The notes below the pieces were generated by a model. It saw nothing but the letters and a program-made list of their open reading frames with translations, ran no database searches and had not been told where the DNA came from. A stretch of 64,000 nucleotides of DNA from Flavobacterium sp. GSB-24 (GTDB taxonomy: Bacteria > Bacteroidota > Bacteroidia > Flavobacteriales > Flavobacteriaceae), in the NCBI RefSeq assembly GCF_027924665.1, contig NZ_AP027043.1:4526001-4590000 (forward strand). The letters run 5' to 3'. Both the position numbers and the translations under genes were made by a program. Within the stretch, counting starts at the first letter, position 1, and every line of letters starts with the position of its first letter. Shown piece by piece: positions 36,298 to 45,602 of the stretch.

Positions 36298-37293
36298 TTA
36301 TTTAATTGCTGGTTTCCAATCTCTCAAAACAGCTTTCATCGAATAATCTTTTTTAAATTCTTCGGATGATAATACATGAGACCATTTTACGCGGGAGGAT
36401 GTATTTCCTCCTGTTCCTGTAGACAAATATTCGGCATAAAAAGTGGTCTTTTCGGCTTCTGGTTTACCCCAGTTGTGCCATCCTTCTGGTTTAATGTGTG
36501 GTTCCATTTCGCATTTTAGAAAAACAGTTCGCGCATAATTGCGCCAAGGTCTTCCTAAATAATAAGTGCTGTTTCCCGAATTTGTAGTCAACTTGCAATT
36601 CAGAAATACAAATCCATACGGATTAGATTGAGGCGTATTGGCTGCAGTTATATAGGAACCGCCTTTCTTGGCAAAGATTTCACATTGATCAAAAACAGCT
36701 GTTGAACCTCCAAAAATAAAATCGGTTGTTCCTTCGATATAACAATTTTTATAGTACTGCCTGCTGGTATCTGCACGCGGATATAGTGTATCTTGGAAAC
36801 CTAAAAATCTGCAATTTTCAAAAATAATTCGATCGCCGTCAATTCTCACTGCTACAGCTTGTCCTACTGGTCCAGATGAATTTTCAAAAGTTATATTTCG
36901 TGCTTTAAAATCATTTGCTGTAATTATAAAACTCGCCGATCCAGAAGTTCCAATTGTTCCGCCTGCACCATTCGGTTTGGAAGCATAATCATCATAAGTA
37001 AGAATTACTTTTTCCTTGCTTTCGCCTATTAAAGTAATATTGTTTTGGTTTAAAACTACTTCTAGTTTTTCTTTGTAAACACCGTTTTTAATGAAAATTG
37101 TAGTTTCGGTTGTTTTTAATAATGCAACCGAATTCAAGGCAGCCTGAACTGTTGTAAAATTCCCAGTGCCATTGGCATCTACAACAATATCGTACGATTT
37201 GAGTTCTTTTGGAGCTTGAGTTCTTATAGCATCATTTGCAAATGAAACATTCGTAAAGAAAATCGAGACTGCTAAAAATCTGAATAGTATCAT
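36298..37293 (-). CDS. Pectinesterase (CE8), periplasmic
   Basis: This pectin methylesterase of 331 residues starts best at ATG 37293, where the signal peptide FRFLAVSIFFTNVSFA begins. The longer frame overlaps the GH28 gene. The whole right-handed beta-helix CE8 fold is present. Key motifs are GFQDTLYPR (general acid Asp), GTTDFIFGG with nucleophile Asp191, YLGRPWRNYA with Arg248, and GWHNWGKP. It would demethylate imported oligogalacturonides so that GH28 and GH105 can act. This is the second CE8 in the locus; the other is fused to PL1 and secreted. It follows GH28 by 13 bases. Confidence 0.95.
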   Translation of the reverse strand: MILFRFLAVSIFFTNVSFANDAIRTQAPKELKSYDIVVDANGTGNFTTVQAALNSVALLKTTETTIFIKNGVYKEKLEVVLNQNNITLIGESKEKVILTYDDYASKPNGAGGTIGTSGSASFIITANDFKARNITFENSSGPVGQAVAVRIDGDRIIFENCRFLGFQDTLYPRADTSRQYYKNCYIEGTTDFIFGGSTAVFDQCEIFAKKGGSYITAANTPQSNPYGFVFLNCKLTTNSGNSTYYLGRPWRNYARTVFLKCEMEPHIKPEGWHNWGKPEAEKTTFYAEYLSTGTGGNTSSRVKWSHVLSSEEFKKDYSMKAVLRDWKPAIK

Positions 37294-37306
37294 TTTGTTT
37301 TCTGTT

Positions 37307-38989
37307 TTAATCCACAACTTTCACTTCTCCTTTAATCGACTCTAGAACTTTTAGATCTTTATTCATAACCATTTTCTTTCCGTTGGTTTTTAATGAAATA
37401 TCTTTTGTTTCTAAACCGCCAACCCAAAACATCTGATTTTCGCCAGTAGATTTCAAGCCATCCAAACTCACATTCTGACTATTAGAAAAACTTACGGCAA
37501 TTCCTGGTTTGTCTAATCTTAAATCAAGATTTTTAAAAGCAATTTTGCTTGCGTAATTCATCTGAATACCTACATCTGAACGAATGATCATATTTTCAAA
37601 TTCGATATTAGTAACTGGCATTTCGGGAATTCCCATAATTTTCAAAGCCTGAGAAGCTCCGTTTACATAGATATTTTTAAAATACATATTTTTAAATGCA
37701 GGAGTTTCTTCTGAAACTGGTTCTTTTGCTACTGTTACTTCTCCTGTATCTTTATCTTCTGAGAGTGATTTTCCGAAATAGTATAAATTGAAATTGATGG
37801 CATCAGTCGGAATATTATTCATTCTGATGTCTTCCATCCAAATATTTTCGACCACTCCGCCTCTGCCTCGAACCGATTTAAAACGAAGTCCGCAGTCTGT
37901 ACCATTGAATGTGAGGTTTTTAACGAATATATTTCTAACATCTCCAGACATTTCACTTCCAATGGTAAAACCACCGTGTGCATGATAAACTACACAATCT
38001 GTTATTACAAATAATTCTGTTGGTTTTCCGCGGTCTCTTCCTTCTTTATCTTTTCCGGATTTGATACAAATCGCATCGTCACCAACATCAAAACGGCAGT
38101 TGGTTACCGATCCGATTCGGCAGGATTCTAAATCCAGGCCATCGCCATTTTGAGAATACCACGGATTTCGAATTGTTAAATTTCGTATGGTAAGATGCTC
38201 ACACATTAATGGGTTGACATTCCATGCTGGAGAATTTTGAAAAGTAACGCCGTCTAAAAGCAGTTTTTTGCAATTCACTAAACTTACCATTACGGGACGA
38301 AGCGCTTCTTTGTAAGGCTCCATGTTTTCTATGGTTTGTTTTTTAGGATGTTTATTTCTTTCCTCATTTCCTTCATAAGCGCCTTTTGAAGGATACCAGA
38401 TTTTACCATCTTTAGACAAAACTCCACCAGATTTTATCAATTCGTCCCATTGTCCTGCAGTCATTTTACCCATTTTGACAGGCCTCCATACAGCACCATT
38501 TCCATCAAAAATACCTTGGCCTGTAATCGCAATATTTTCTAGGCCAACACCCATAATAGGCGATTCGCATCGAATTACTTTACTTCCTTCAAAATAAGAC
38601 TCTATCAGCTTATATTGTTTTAAATCGCTTGTAAAAGAAATAAAAGCGCCATTTTGGGTATGAAGGTTTACATTGCTTTTCAGTTTTATAGGGCCTGTTG
38701 TCCATAAACCAGCAGGAATTACAACCACACCTCCACCTGACTTAGAGCACTTTTCGATTGCTGTATTAATGGCATTTGTACAAAGTTGCTCGGTGTTGGG
38801 CACTGCTCCAAAATCAACAATATTTAAAGTGTCTGTTTTAAATTTCGGAAGCTGTACTTCTGGCATTTTGAAGGGAATTTTTAACCCCGAATCTGCCTTT
38901 TTTTCTGTCACATTTTGAGCTCCTTTCTTTTGACTCATACAGGAAAAAGCAGCAAAAAGAAATGCTGCTAGAAGAATTGTTTTTTTCAT
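37307..38989 (-). CDS. GH28 polygalacturonase-type lipoprotein
   Basis: This 560-residue GH28 enzyme hydrolyses galacturonan or rhamnogalacturonan. The chosen start, ATG 38989, gives a lipoprotein signal with cysteine at 17 (FAAFSCMSQ). The residues after Cys are not acidic, so it probably faces the periplasm. The catalytic motifs are NGDGLDLES, GDDAICIKSG with Asp304/Asp305, HGGFTIGSEMSGD and LRFKS. The last residues of the helix extend into a long C-terminal tail. The gene lies between GH105 (32-base gap) and CE8 (13-base gap). Confidence 0.94.
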   Translation of the reverse strand: MKKTILLAAFLFAAFSCMSQKKGAQNVTEKKADSGLKIPFKMPEVQLPKFKTDTLNIVDFGAVPNTEQLCTNAINTAIEKCSKSGGGVVVIPAGLWTTGPIKLKSNVNLHTQNGAFISFTSDLKQYKLIESYFEGSKVIRCESPIMGVGLENIAITGQGIFDGNGAVWRPVKMGKMTAGQWDELIKSGGVLSKDGKIWYPSKGAYEGNEERNKHPKKQTIENMEPYKEALRPVMVSLVNCKKLLLDGVTFQNSPAWNVNPLMCEHLTIRNLTIRNPWYSQNGDGLDLESCRIGSVTNCRFDVGDDAICIKSGKDKEGRDRGKPTELFVITDCVVYHAHGGFTIGSEMSGDVRNIFVKNLTFNGTDCGLRFKSVRGRGGVVENIWMEDIRMNNIPTDAINFNLYYFGKSLSEDKDTGEVTVAKEPVSEETPAFKNMYFKNIYVNGASQALKIMGIPEMPVTNIEFENMIIRSDVGIQMNYASKIAFKNLDLRLDKPGIAVSFSNSQNVSLDGLKSTGENQMFWVGGLETKDISLKTNGKKMVMNKDLKVLESIKGEVKVVD

Positions 38990-39021
38990 TTTTATCATAA
39001 CCAATTGTATAATGTGATGTA

Positions 39022-40245
39022 TTATTTTTTGTCTGAAAGCATTTGCAGTTCAATTCCAGCCATTATAAACGGACCGACAGCTTTTGCATCATCATCTCTT
39101 ATGGGTTCCGAAATATAGTATTCGAATGAACCGTCACGATCTTGAGGATTTTTTCCTCCTAATCCGGCAACCGCACAGCATTTGGTAATCGATATTGTGC
39201 CGTCTGGATTTTCTTTTATAAACTCTTTTAGAATTCCTTTGAAACCTTTTTGCGCCGATTTAAGGAATTTTTCTCCGACATAACCTTTGTTATAGGCTTT
39301 CGCAAACGAATACACAAACATGGTTGAGCAGGTAGATTCCAAATAATTACCTTTTCGTCCCGGCTGATCCATGACCTGCCACCACACGCCTGTTTTGGAA
39401 TCCTGTGCTTTTAATACAGATTCATATACCTTTTGAAGAATTTCTATTAAATTTTTTCTTTTGGGATGATTCTCTGGAACAAAATCTAATATGTCTACCA
39501 ATGCCATACAATACCAGCCTTGTGCACGCCCCCACACATGGGCAGAAGTTCCAGTGTTTTTATCTGCCCAAAACTGAGTTCGTTTCTCATCATAACCGTG
39601 AAAATTCAAACCTGTTTTGGCATCAAAAGTGTGTTTTTGAATAAGTTCTGCTTGTAAAATCGCATCGTCAATTGCTTTTGGATCATTAAAAACAAATCCA
39701 TATTGAGCAGCAAAAGGGTCTGCCATATAAACACCATCGAGCCACATTTGCCACGGGTAACTTTTTTTGTGCCAATAACCGCCATCAGAAGTTCTTGGAT
39801 GCGTTTCTAATTGTTTGTGAAGCACATCCATTGCGATTTTATATCTCGTATCATTCGTTTTCTTGTAAATTTCAAAAAGAAGTTTTCCAGAATTCACTAA
39901 ATCTAGACTGTATTTTTCAAGCTCGTAACCACCGCCAATTTTACCTTCTTTATCAATAAGCTGTTCTGCGTATGAAAGTCCGTAATCGTAATATTTTTGT
40001 TCTTTCGTATAATCATATAATTTCTGATTAGCAAGTGTAACCAAACCATTGGTGTAATTCCATTTTGGAAATTTTACACCATCAAGAAATACAGGATTCG
40101 GAACACGTTTTTGGTCAGAATCAGCCATTTTCTTTGCCCACTCGATTGGCGTTATTCCAGATTTTTCTTTTGATTTTAATTGTCCAAAGGATATTAGAGG
40201 ACAAACAATCAAAAAGAATGCATAATATTTCATTTTTTCTTTCAT
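39022..40245 (-). CDS. GH105 unsaturated rhamnogalacturonyl hydrolase
   Basis: This 407-residue (alpha/alpha)6-barrel enzyme of family GH105 (YteR/YesR-like) would remove the unsaturated galacturonate left by pectate or rhamnogalacturonan lyases. It has a signal peptide ending near SFGQ (about residue 22); the start could also be Met5. Family motifs include WQMWLDGVYMADPFAAQ with the catalytic Asp, HVWGRAQGWYCMALVDIL and STCSTMFVYSFAKA. It acts in the periplasm after SusCD import. It follows GH43 by 6 bases. Confidence 0.93.
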   Translation of the reverse strand: MKEKMKYYAFFLIVCPLISFGQLKSKEKSGITPIEWAKKMADSDQKRVPNPVFLDGVKFPKWNYTNGLVTLANQKLYDYTKEQKYYDYGLSYAEQLIDKEGKIGGGYELEKYSLDLVNSGKLLFEIYKKTNDTRYKIAMDVLHKQLETHPRTSDGGYWHKKSYPWQMWLDGVYMADPFAAQYGFVFNDPKAIDDAILQAELIQKHTFDAKTGLNFHGYDEKRTQFWADKNTGTSAHVWGRAQGWYCMALVDILDFVPENHPKRKNLIEILQKVYESVLKAQDSKTGVWWQVMDQPGRKGNYLESTCSTMFVYSFAKAYNKGYVGEKFLKSAQKGFKGILKEFIKENPDGTISITKCCAVAGLGGKNPQDRDGSFEYYISEPIRDDDAKAVGPFIMAGIELQMLSDKK

Positions 40246-40251
40246 AACTTC

Positions 40252-41895
40252 TTAATTACCTTCTACTCTAAACCAGTCATAATCGGCATAACTGCTGTCG
40301 TTTACCGCTTTTGTTCCTGTGGCAAAAAGACCAATTTTTGCGCCGACCCATCGTCCTGCAACAGGTTTAAAAGAATCACCTAATTTTTTGAAATTCTTTC
40401 CATCGATACTGTAATAAAAAGTAACTCTGGCATCAAACGGTTCTTTGTTCTGAATCATCTCCACTTTAGCGCGAAGCTGTACTTCTTTTTTATTTATCAA
40501 AACTGAGGCAATATCTTTTTCACCTTCTTTAGCAGTTCTCGCATTTTTCATTGTACGCTGCACCAGATTCAGATTTCCTGCTTTATCCTGTTCGATTGCG
40601 ATATAAGAATAGTCTTCACCAAATACAATTAAACCAGAACCGCTTACTCCTGCTTCTGGATTGTTCTCGAAAGTCAGTTTTGCAGTTGCTGTAAAATTAT
40701 CGCCTGGAAATTTTTGCAGTAAAAGGTTGGGCGACATCCACATTGTGTTGGTATTTTCATCGCGTGGAATACAGTTTAAACGCATAAATCCTAGATTTGC
40801 AGACGACCATCCCCAATGTTTAGCCGGGTCTTGATTGGCCTGCCACTGCCATTGTAATCCAAGTTGATGTCCATCAAATTCATCAGAAGAAACCAAGGGA
40901 GTTGCAGGATAGTTTTTGCCTACATTTGGTTTTGTCCATTCTAAAACCGGTTCGCCAATACCATCTTTATTAGAATCTATTCCCATGATAGGCCAGTTGT
41001 CTTTCCAAGTAACAGGCTGTAAATTGACTACACGTCCATATGCCCAACGATCTTGAAAATGTATGAACCATCCATCACCATTTGGCGTTTCTACGTAACC
41101 TCCCTGATGTGGTCCATTCATTACTGTATTTCCTTGATGCAAAACTATTTTAGACTCATAAGGACCCCAAACATTTTTAGAGCGCATTGCCAATTGCCAT
41201 CCAGGTTTTACACCTCCAGCGGGAGCCATAATCCAATAATAACCATCACGTTTGTACATTTTAGAACCTTCAACTGTTGTGTGGCCGTTGTGTCCATCAA
41301 AAACCATTGCGGCATTTCCAATTAGTTTAGTGCCATCTGACGTAAGTTCAGACAGCATTAAAACTGTTTTTACATTGGCACGACTTCCTGCAAAAGCATA
41401 CGACAAATAGGCTTTTCCATCTTCATCCCAAAACGGACATGTGTCAATAATTCCTTTAGCTTCTTTGACTAAAACGGGTTCTTCCCAAACACCTTCTGGA
41501 TTTTTGGTTTTGACCATGTAAATTCCGAAATCTGGATCTCCCCAATAGATGAAATATTCTCCATTGTGGTAACGAATAGAGGGAGCCCAAACGCCATCAC
41601 CATGACGAACAGTGCGATAATGCTCAATAGGAAATTGATTTTGTAATGCATATCCAACCAACTGCCAATTTACCAAGTCTTTGGAATGAAGAATAGGAAG
41701 CCCGGGAATACTATTAAAACTGGATGCGGTCATATAATACCCCTCTTTACCTGCACATACATCGGGATCCGAGTAATCTACGTGTAAAATAGGGTTCTTA
41801 TATTTTCCGTTTCCTAAATCGGCATTCCAGCCTTGAGCTTTTACTCCCAAATAACATAATAATCCAAGGGAAAGCAGTAATTGTTTGAATTTCAT
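40252..41895 (-). CDS. GH43 arabinofuranosidase/xylosidase-type glycosidase
   Basis: This 547-residue secreted enzyme has a signal peptide (about 1-20, ending KAQ) and a five-bladed GH43 propeller (about 30-320). The general base is Asp43 in YSDPDV, a second Asp sits in IDTCPFWDEDG, and the proton-donor Glu lies in TTVEGSKMYK. Residues about 345-545 form a beta-sandwich of the GH43_C2/DUF1349 type. Likely activities are alpha-L-arabinofuranosidase or beta-xylosidase on pectin side chains; the subfamily was not determined. It is the first gene after the hairpin at 41951-41997 and lies 6 bases before GH105. Confidence 0.9.
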   Translation of the reverse strand: MKFKQLLLSLGLLCYLGVKAQGWNADLGNGKYKNPILHVDYSDPDVCAGKEGYYMTASSFNSIPGLPILHSKDLVNWQLVGYALQNQFPIEHYRTVRHGDGVWAPSIRYHNGEYFIYWGDPDFGIYMVKTKNPEGVWEEPVLVKEAKGIIDTCPFWDEDGKAYLSYAFAGSRANVKTVLMLSELTSDGTKLIGNAAMVFDGHNGHTTVEGSKMYKRDGYYWIMAPAGGVKPGWQLAMRSKNVWGPYESKIVLHQGNTVMNGPHQGGYVETPNGDGWFIHFQDRWAYGRVVNLQPVTWKDNWPIMGIDSNKDGIGEPVLEWTKPNVGKNYPATPLVSSDEFDGHQLGLQWQWQANQDPAKHWGWSSANLGFMRLNCIPRDENTNTMWMSPNLLLQKFPGDNFTATAKLTFENNPEAGVSGSGLIVFGEDYSYIAIEQDKAGNLNLVQRTMKNARTAKEGEKDIASVLINKKEVQLRAKVEMIQNKEPFDARVTFYYSIDGKNFKKLGDSFKPVAGRWVGAKIGLFATGTKAVNDSSYADYDWFRVEGN

Positions 41896-41950
41896 TTTTT
41901 AATTGTTTTTGATATAATTCATTGATTCGTTTAGGTTAATCAGCATCGAA

Positions 41951-41997
41951 CAGTACATAGAAGTATCCTCAACCACAAGGATACTTCCTCAGTACTG
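41951..41997 (-). promoter_or_regulatory. Long intercistronic stem-loop upstream of GH43
   Basis: A 10-bp stem (41960-41969 with 41978-41987, 8-base loop) is extended by a 6-bp outer stem (41951-41956 with 41992-41997). It separates the SusCD-lipoprotein genes from the enzyme genes. No T tract follows on the minus strand, so it looks like a processing or stability element. Confidence 0.6.
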
Positions 41998-42023
41998 AAA
42001 CCACTTACTTAATTAACAAAAAC

Positions 42024-43673
42024 TTATGGGAGCCATCTCGTATCTCCTACTTTGTTGGTTACAATTGGAGAATTAGAGTCTTTAATCATTAAATTTCCGT
42101 TTGCTGGATCGACAAATAAATTTTGTGCACTAATGCCTAAATCTGTTCCTTGTATTCCAGCGGCACCAAGCAGATAATCTGTTGTGGTGTAATTATTGCC
42201 GTATGTCGTAGGTGTGTTGGCCGCAATTGCCTGAATCACTTTACCGCAGGCAGAGGCCAGTAACACATTTTTAAAGATTAAAGTTGATCCTACTGCAGAT
42301 GGTATATTGATTAATGATCTGTTATAAGCATAATCGTAAATGGTAACATTTTGATATTCCAAATGAATTGGATATGCAGATGTTCCATAATCGAATAGGT
42401 TTTTAAAGTTTCTATTTTTATCTGTTGTTTGATAGTAATCTCTCATAAAAGTACAATTTGAGAAAACTGCTCTTTTTACATTGTCAGCTCCGGCAGAACC
42501 AAAAGCAAATGTACCGTAAGGTCCTGTGTGGCCTCCAACTTGATCAAACGTACAATAGCTCATATCAAAATTTCCGATTTCTTTGTATTTTCCGTTTCCT
42601 TGATGTCTCCAGAAGCCTCTTTTGAAATAGTTGAAAACACAGTTGTAGAATGTGATAGATTCTACTGTCCAAGAAGTTCCACTATTAAAGAAATAGCTGG
42701 CATCTATAGTTTGGTAAAAACGAATATTTTCAAAAGCCAGAGATGATAAGTATGATCCTTCTGCAATATTCCAGTTTCCGTTCATTTCAATCTGTGGGCG
42801 TTCTCCTTGTGTTCCTCCTGTCAGCTTAAATCCTTTTGATATGGTAAACGGAGTAATTTTGAATAATGAACCTGCTTCAAGGAAATATTCTGTTCCTTCT
42901 GGAACTGTTGGATCGTCGTTGTTAGTTCGCAGCAATGCATCTAAATCCATTCCTTTTGTTACAATAATAGTAGAAGCTGACGGTCCCGCAGAACGGAAAG
43001 AAACCTGATTATAAGGTTTATCATAACGTCTTGGTTTATTGTTATCAAAAATATTAACGTTATACAAAGTGTTTTTTTCTAATCCTTCAACCTTTGCTTC
43101 TCCTTTACTCATTTCATCAGAAGTTAATTTACGCCCGATAGCAGGAAGTTCTGCAGACTGAGCTGGCTGAACCGATATACTGTCTACTGGATTTCCAGCA
43201 GAAACTGCCCATGTTACAGTTACATTTGTTTCGGTAATATTCACTCTTTCGACTGGCTGTAAAATAGGATCGAATGGCGGACGGTCTTCTGTCAGAGCAC
43301 TTGAGTAAGCCCATTGTGAATTATGATCTCCGTTAACGTGATTCGATCTTACTCTAATATAAAACTGGGTTTTATAAGGAATGTCGTCCATCAAAATTTG
43401 TGTATCAGTAATGGTATACGATTTGTACAAACTTTTATAATAGTTATCCAAATGAAGTTCTACTGTATAAGACGCTGCATCATTAACTTTGTACCACACC
43501 ACAGCTATTGAATTGCTTTTTACTAATGGAGCAGGAAGCACGAATTTTGGCTGGAATAAGTCTTCGACAGGTTTATAACGAAACTCATCTGTATCGCAGG
43601 ATTTTAGCATTTCTCCACAGACAATTAAGCCCATAAATGATAAAATATAAATTAATGTTCTAAAATTTTTCAT
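42024..43673 (-). CDS. DUF4957/DUF5123-type surface lipoprotein
   Basis: This 549-residue protein has a probable lipobox cysteine at Cys26 (EMLKSCDTDEF), with acidic residues after it that favour surface display. Two fibronectin-III-like domains (about 45-130 and 135-230) precede a right-handed beta-helix (about 240-549) that resembles DUF4957 and DUF5123. Proteins of this build are common just after SusD in Bacteroidota pectin loci and are presumed to bind pectin. No catalytic signature is visible. It starts 12 bases after susD. Its beta-helix is also similar in kind to the one inside the CE8-PL1 fusion. Confidence 0.87.
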   Translation of the reverse strand: MKNFRTLIYILSFMGLIVCGEMLKSCDTDEFRYKPVEDLFQPKFVLPAPLVKSNSIAVVWYKVNDAASYTVELHLDNYYKSLYKSYTITDTQILMDDIPYKTQFYIRVRSNHVNGDHNSQWAYSSALTEDRPPFDPILQPVERVNITETNVTVTWAVSAGNPVDSISVQPAQSAELPAIGRKLTSDEMSKGEAKVEGLEKNTLYNVNIFDNNKPRRYDKPYNQVSFRSAGPSASTIIVTKGMDLDALLRTNNDDPTVPEGTEYFLEAGSLFKITPFTISKGFKLTGGTQGERPQIEMNGNWNIAEGSYLSSLAFENIRFYQTIDASYFFNSGTSWTVESITFYNCVFNYFKRGFWRHQGNGKYKEIGNFDMSYCTFDQVGGHTGPYGTFAFGSAGADNVKRAVFSNCTFMRDYYQTTDKNRNFKNLFDYGTSAYPIHLEYQNVTIYDYAYNRSLINIPSAVGSTLIFKNVLLASACGKVIQAIAANTPTTYGNNYTTTDYLLGAAGIQGTDLGISAQNLFVDPANGNLMIKDSNSPIVTNKVGDTRWLP

Positions 43674-43685
43674 ACTACTATTCGA

Positions 43686-45578
43686 TTAAAAATTAAAACC
43701 ATAAAAATTTTGAATGGCTCCTCGATGATCTGTAATTACCTTGGAAGGATAAGGACATAAATAACGTAATGGATCATTTGGAGATACAGATGAAGCATTG
43801 TTGTAATTGATAAAACCTCTAAAACTCCATTTAATATCATTTCTAGGTTCATAACTTGCAGTATCATTATTTAATGAATACCAGCTTATCGCAAACGGAA
43901 GTTCTGTATAACCAGCTGGACGTGCTTGTAGAATTTCATCAATACCTTTAATATCTAAAATGGTTCTGCCTGAGTTTGCAGGATCTGGAATATTTTTATA
44001 ATAAATACTTCCTGGAACTTGGTCTATTCCCGGCACATAAGCTCCATTTGCTACGCGTCCCCAGTTAAGCAGTTTATAATATTGATTGTAAATAACTTCA
44101 CTAAATTTATTCCAGCGTGCTAGATCGAATTTACGTTTGCTTTCGCCTCCAAATTCCCATTTACGCTCATCCATAATGGCTTTAAAAAACAACTCTGGAG
44201 ATGATTTAGCTTGTACATAATTGTCTACTTTGTCCTGCCAGTTAGACTGCGCAAATGCTCTTCGACGCACTCGTCTCAAACATTCTTTGGCATCTTCGCG
44301 CGGACCAAAACGTTCGTTTACGGCTTCTGCATACATTAATAATACATCTGCAAATCGCATCCATGCGTAGTTTATACCTGTTCCTTTTGTGCTGGTGCTT
44401 CCTAATGGATCTGTCATAAATAATTTCGACCATTTTCCTACTGCTAAACGTGCTAAATCCAGACGGATTACCTGATTCAGGTTTTGATCGTATGATAGTG
44501 GTGCACATGTAATATCTCTTCTTAAATCTTTATTATCAAAAGAATAAAGATACTCTCCGCATAAACTTAAATTTCCTGATGCGCTTCCGTATGGATGATT
44601 TCCTTCAATAATTGGAACTCCAACAAAATAGCCATATTCTCCTGATGAGTTTTTTAGCATCGGCAGCGAAAATATCACATCGTCATTAACTGGGGTTTCC
44701 CAATTATTTTGTTTTACCCAAAAATCTCTGAAACTCAATTTTAAATCGTGCTGTCTACCTTGGATTACTTTATCCAGATATTGAATGGCAATGTCATAAT
44801 ACTGCTCGTAATTTTTACCTCTTTCCATGTGCCCAATACTTGCAGGATTGTTTTCGTCAGGGCGAAGTGTCCATCCTCCTCTTGTAAGTGCCAGCAAACC
44901 AATTAAACTTTGATTGAAACTTCTCGATGCGCGTTCTACTCCATAATCTAATTCACTTGCATTTTTCATTAAAGGTTCAACCGATTTTAAATCGTCGATT
45001 AAAAATTCAAGAATTGTATTTCTATCGGTAACTCCCACGGCAAAATTTTCGTCTCCAGTTGAGGATTTTGTTCTAAAAACAACATCTCCCCAAATACGAA
45101 TCATGTCTAAATAAACCATCGCACGAAGTGTTTTTACTTCACCATACATATGCATAATATTTGACGGCTGTGTTTTAGGATCTGAATTATATAGTTCTGA
45201 ACTTTCAATTCCTTCAATTACATCATTTGCTGTATTGATAATTTTATACATCGCACTCCATGTCGAATTTAAGGTTGTCCAATACGGTTTTGGATCAAAA
45301 CAGGCAATATCCGACCCGTTTCCGTTTACTGTATTGGTTGTAACTCCCGACATTTCGACATCGGTATTCATATTAAAAACAAAGGCCAGACGATTTGAAT
45401 AAGCATCATCGGTAAGCATAAGCGTGTACACGCCGGCAACTGCAGATTGTATGTCTTTTTCTGATTTGAAAACTTCTGCCTGAGTAAAACCTGTTGCAGG
45501 CTGTACATCTAGATAATCTTCGCAGGCTGTAAAAGTCAGCGCAAAAATTAACAGAAAACTTAATAATATCTTTTTCAT
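43686..45578 (-). CDS. SusD-like pectin-binding lipoprotein
   Basis: This 630-residue SusD-family lipoprotein has its lipobox cysteine at Cys19 (TFTACEDYLDVQPATGF). The hallmark SusD blocks are present: KSEKDIQSAVAGVYTLM, RFADVLLMYAEAVNE, and ERKWEFGGESKRKFDLARW. It would cap the SusC transporter and bind pectin oligosaccharides at the surface. It lies 24 bases after susC and 12 bases before the DUF4957/DUF5123 protein. Confidence 0.95.
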   Translation of the reverse strand: MKKILLSFLLIFALTFTACEDYLDVQPATGFTQAEVFKSEKDIQSAVAGVYTLMLTDDAYSNRLAFVFNMNTDVEMSGVTTNTVNGNGSDIACFDPKPYWTTLNSTWSAMYKIINTANDVIEGIESSELYNSDPKTQPSNIMHMYGEVKTLRAMVYLDMIRIWGDVVFRTKSSTGDENFAVGVTDRNTILEFLIDDLKSVEPLMKNASELDYGVERASRSFNQSLIGLLALTRGGWTLRPDENNPASIGHMERGKNYEQYYDIAIQYLDKVIQGRQHDLKLSFRDFWVKQNNWETPVNDDVIFSLPMLKNSSGEYGYFVGVPIIEGNHPYGSASGNLSLCGEYLYSFDNKDLRRDITCAPLSYDQNLNQVIRLDLARLAVGKWSKLFMTDPLGSTSTKGTGINYAWMRFADVLLMYAEAVNERFGPREDAKECLRRVRRRAFAQSNWQDKVDNYVQAKSSPELFFKAIMDERKWEFGGESKRKFDLARWNKFSEVIYNQYYKLLNWGRVANGAYVPGIDQVPGSIYYKNIPDPANSGRTILDIKGIDEILQARPAGYTELPFAISWYSLNNDTASYEPRNDIKWSFRGFINYNNASSVSPNDPLRYLCPYPSKVITDHRGAIQNFYGFNF

Positions 45579-45602
45579 CTTTTTGTGATTTAATTCGTTT
45601 AA

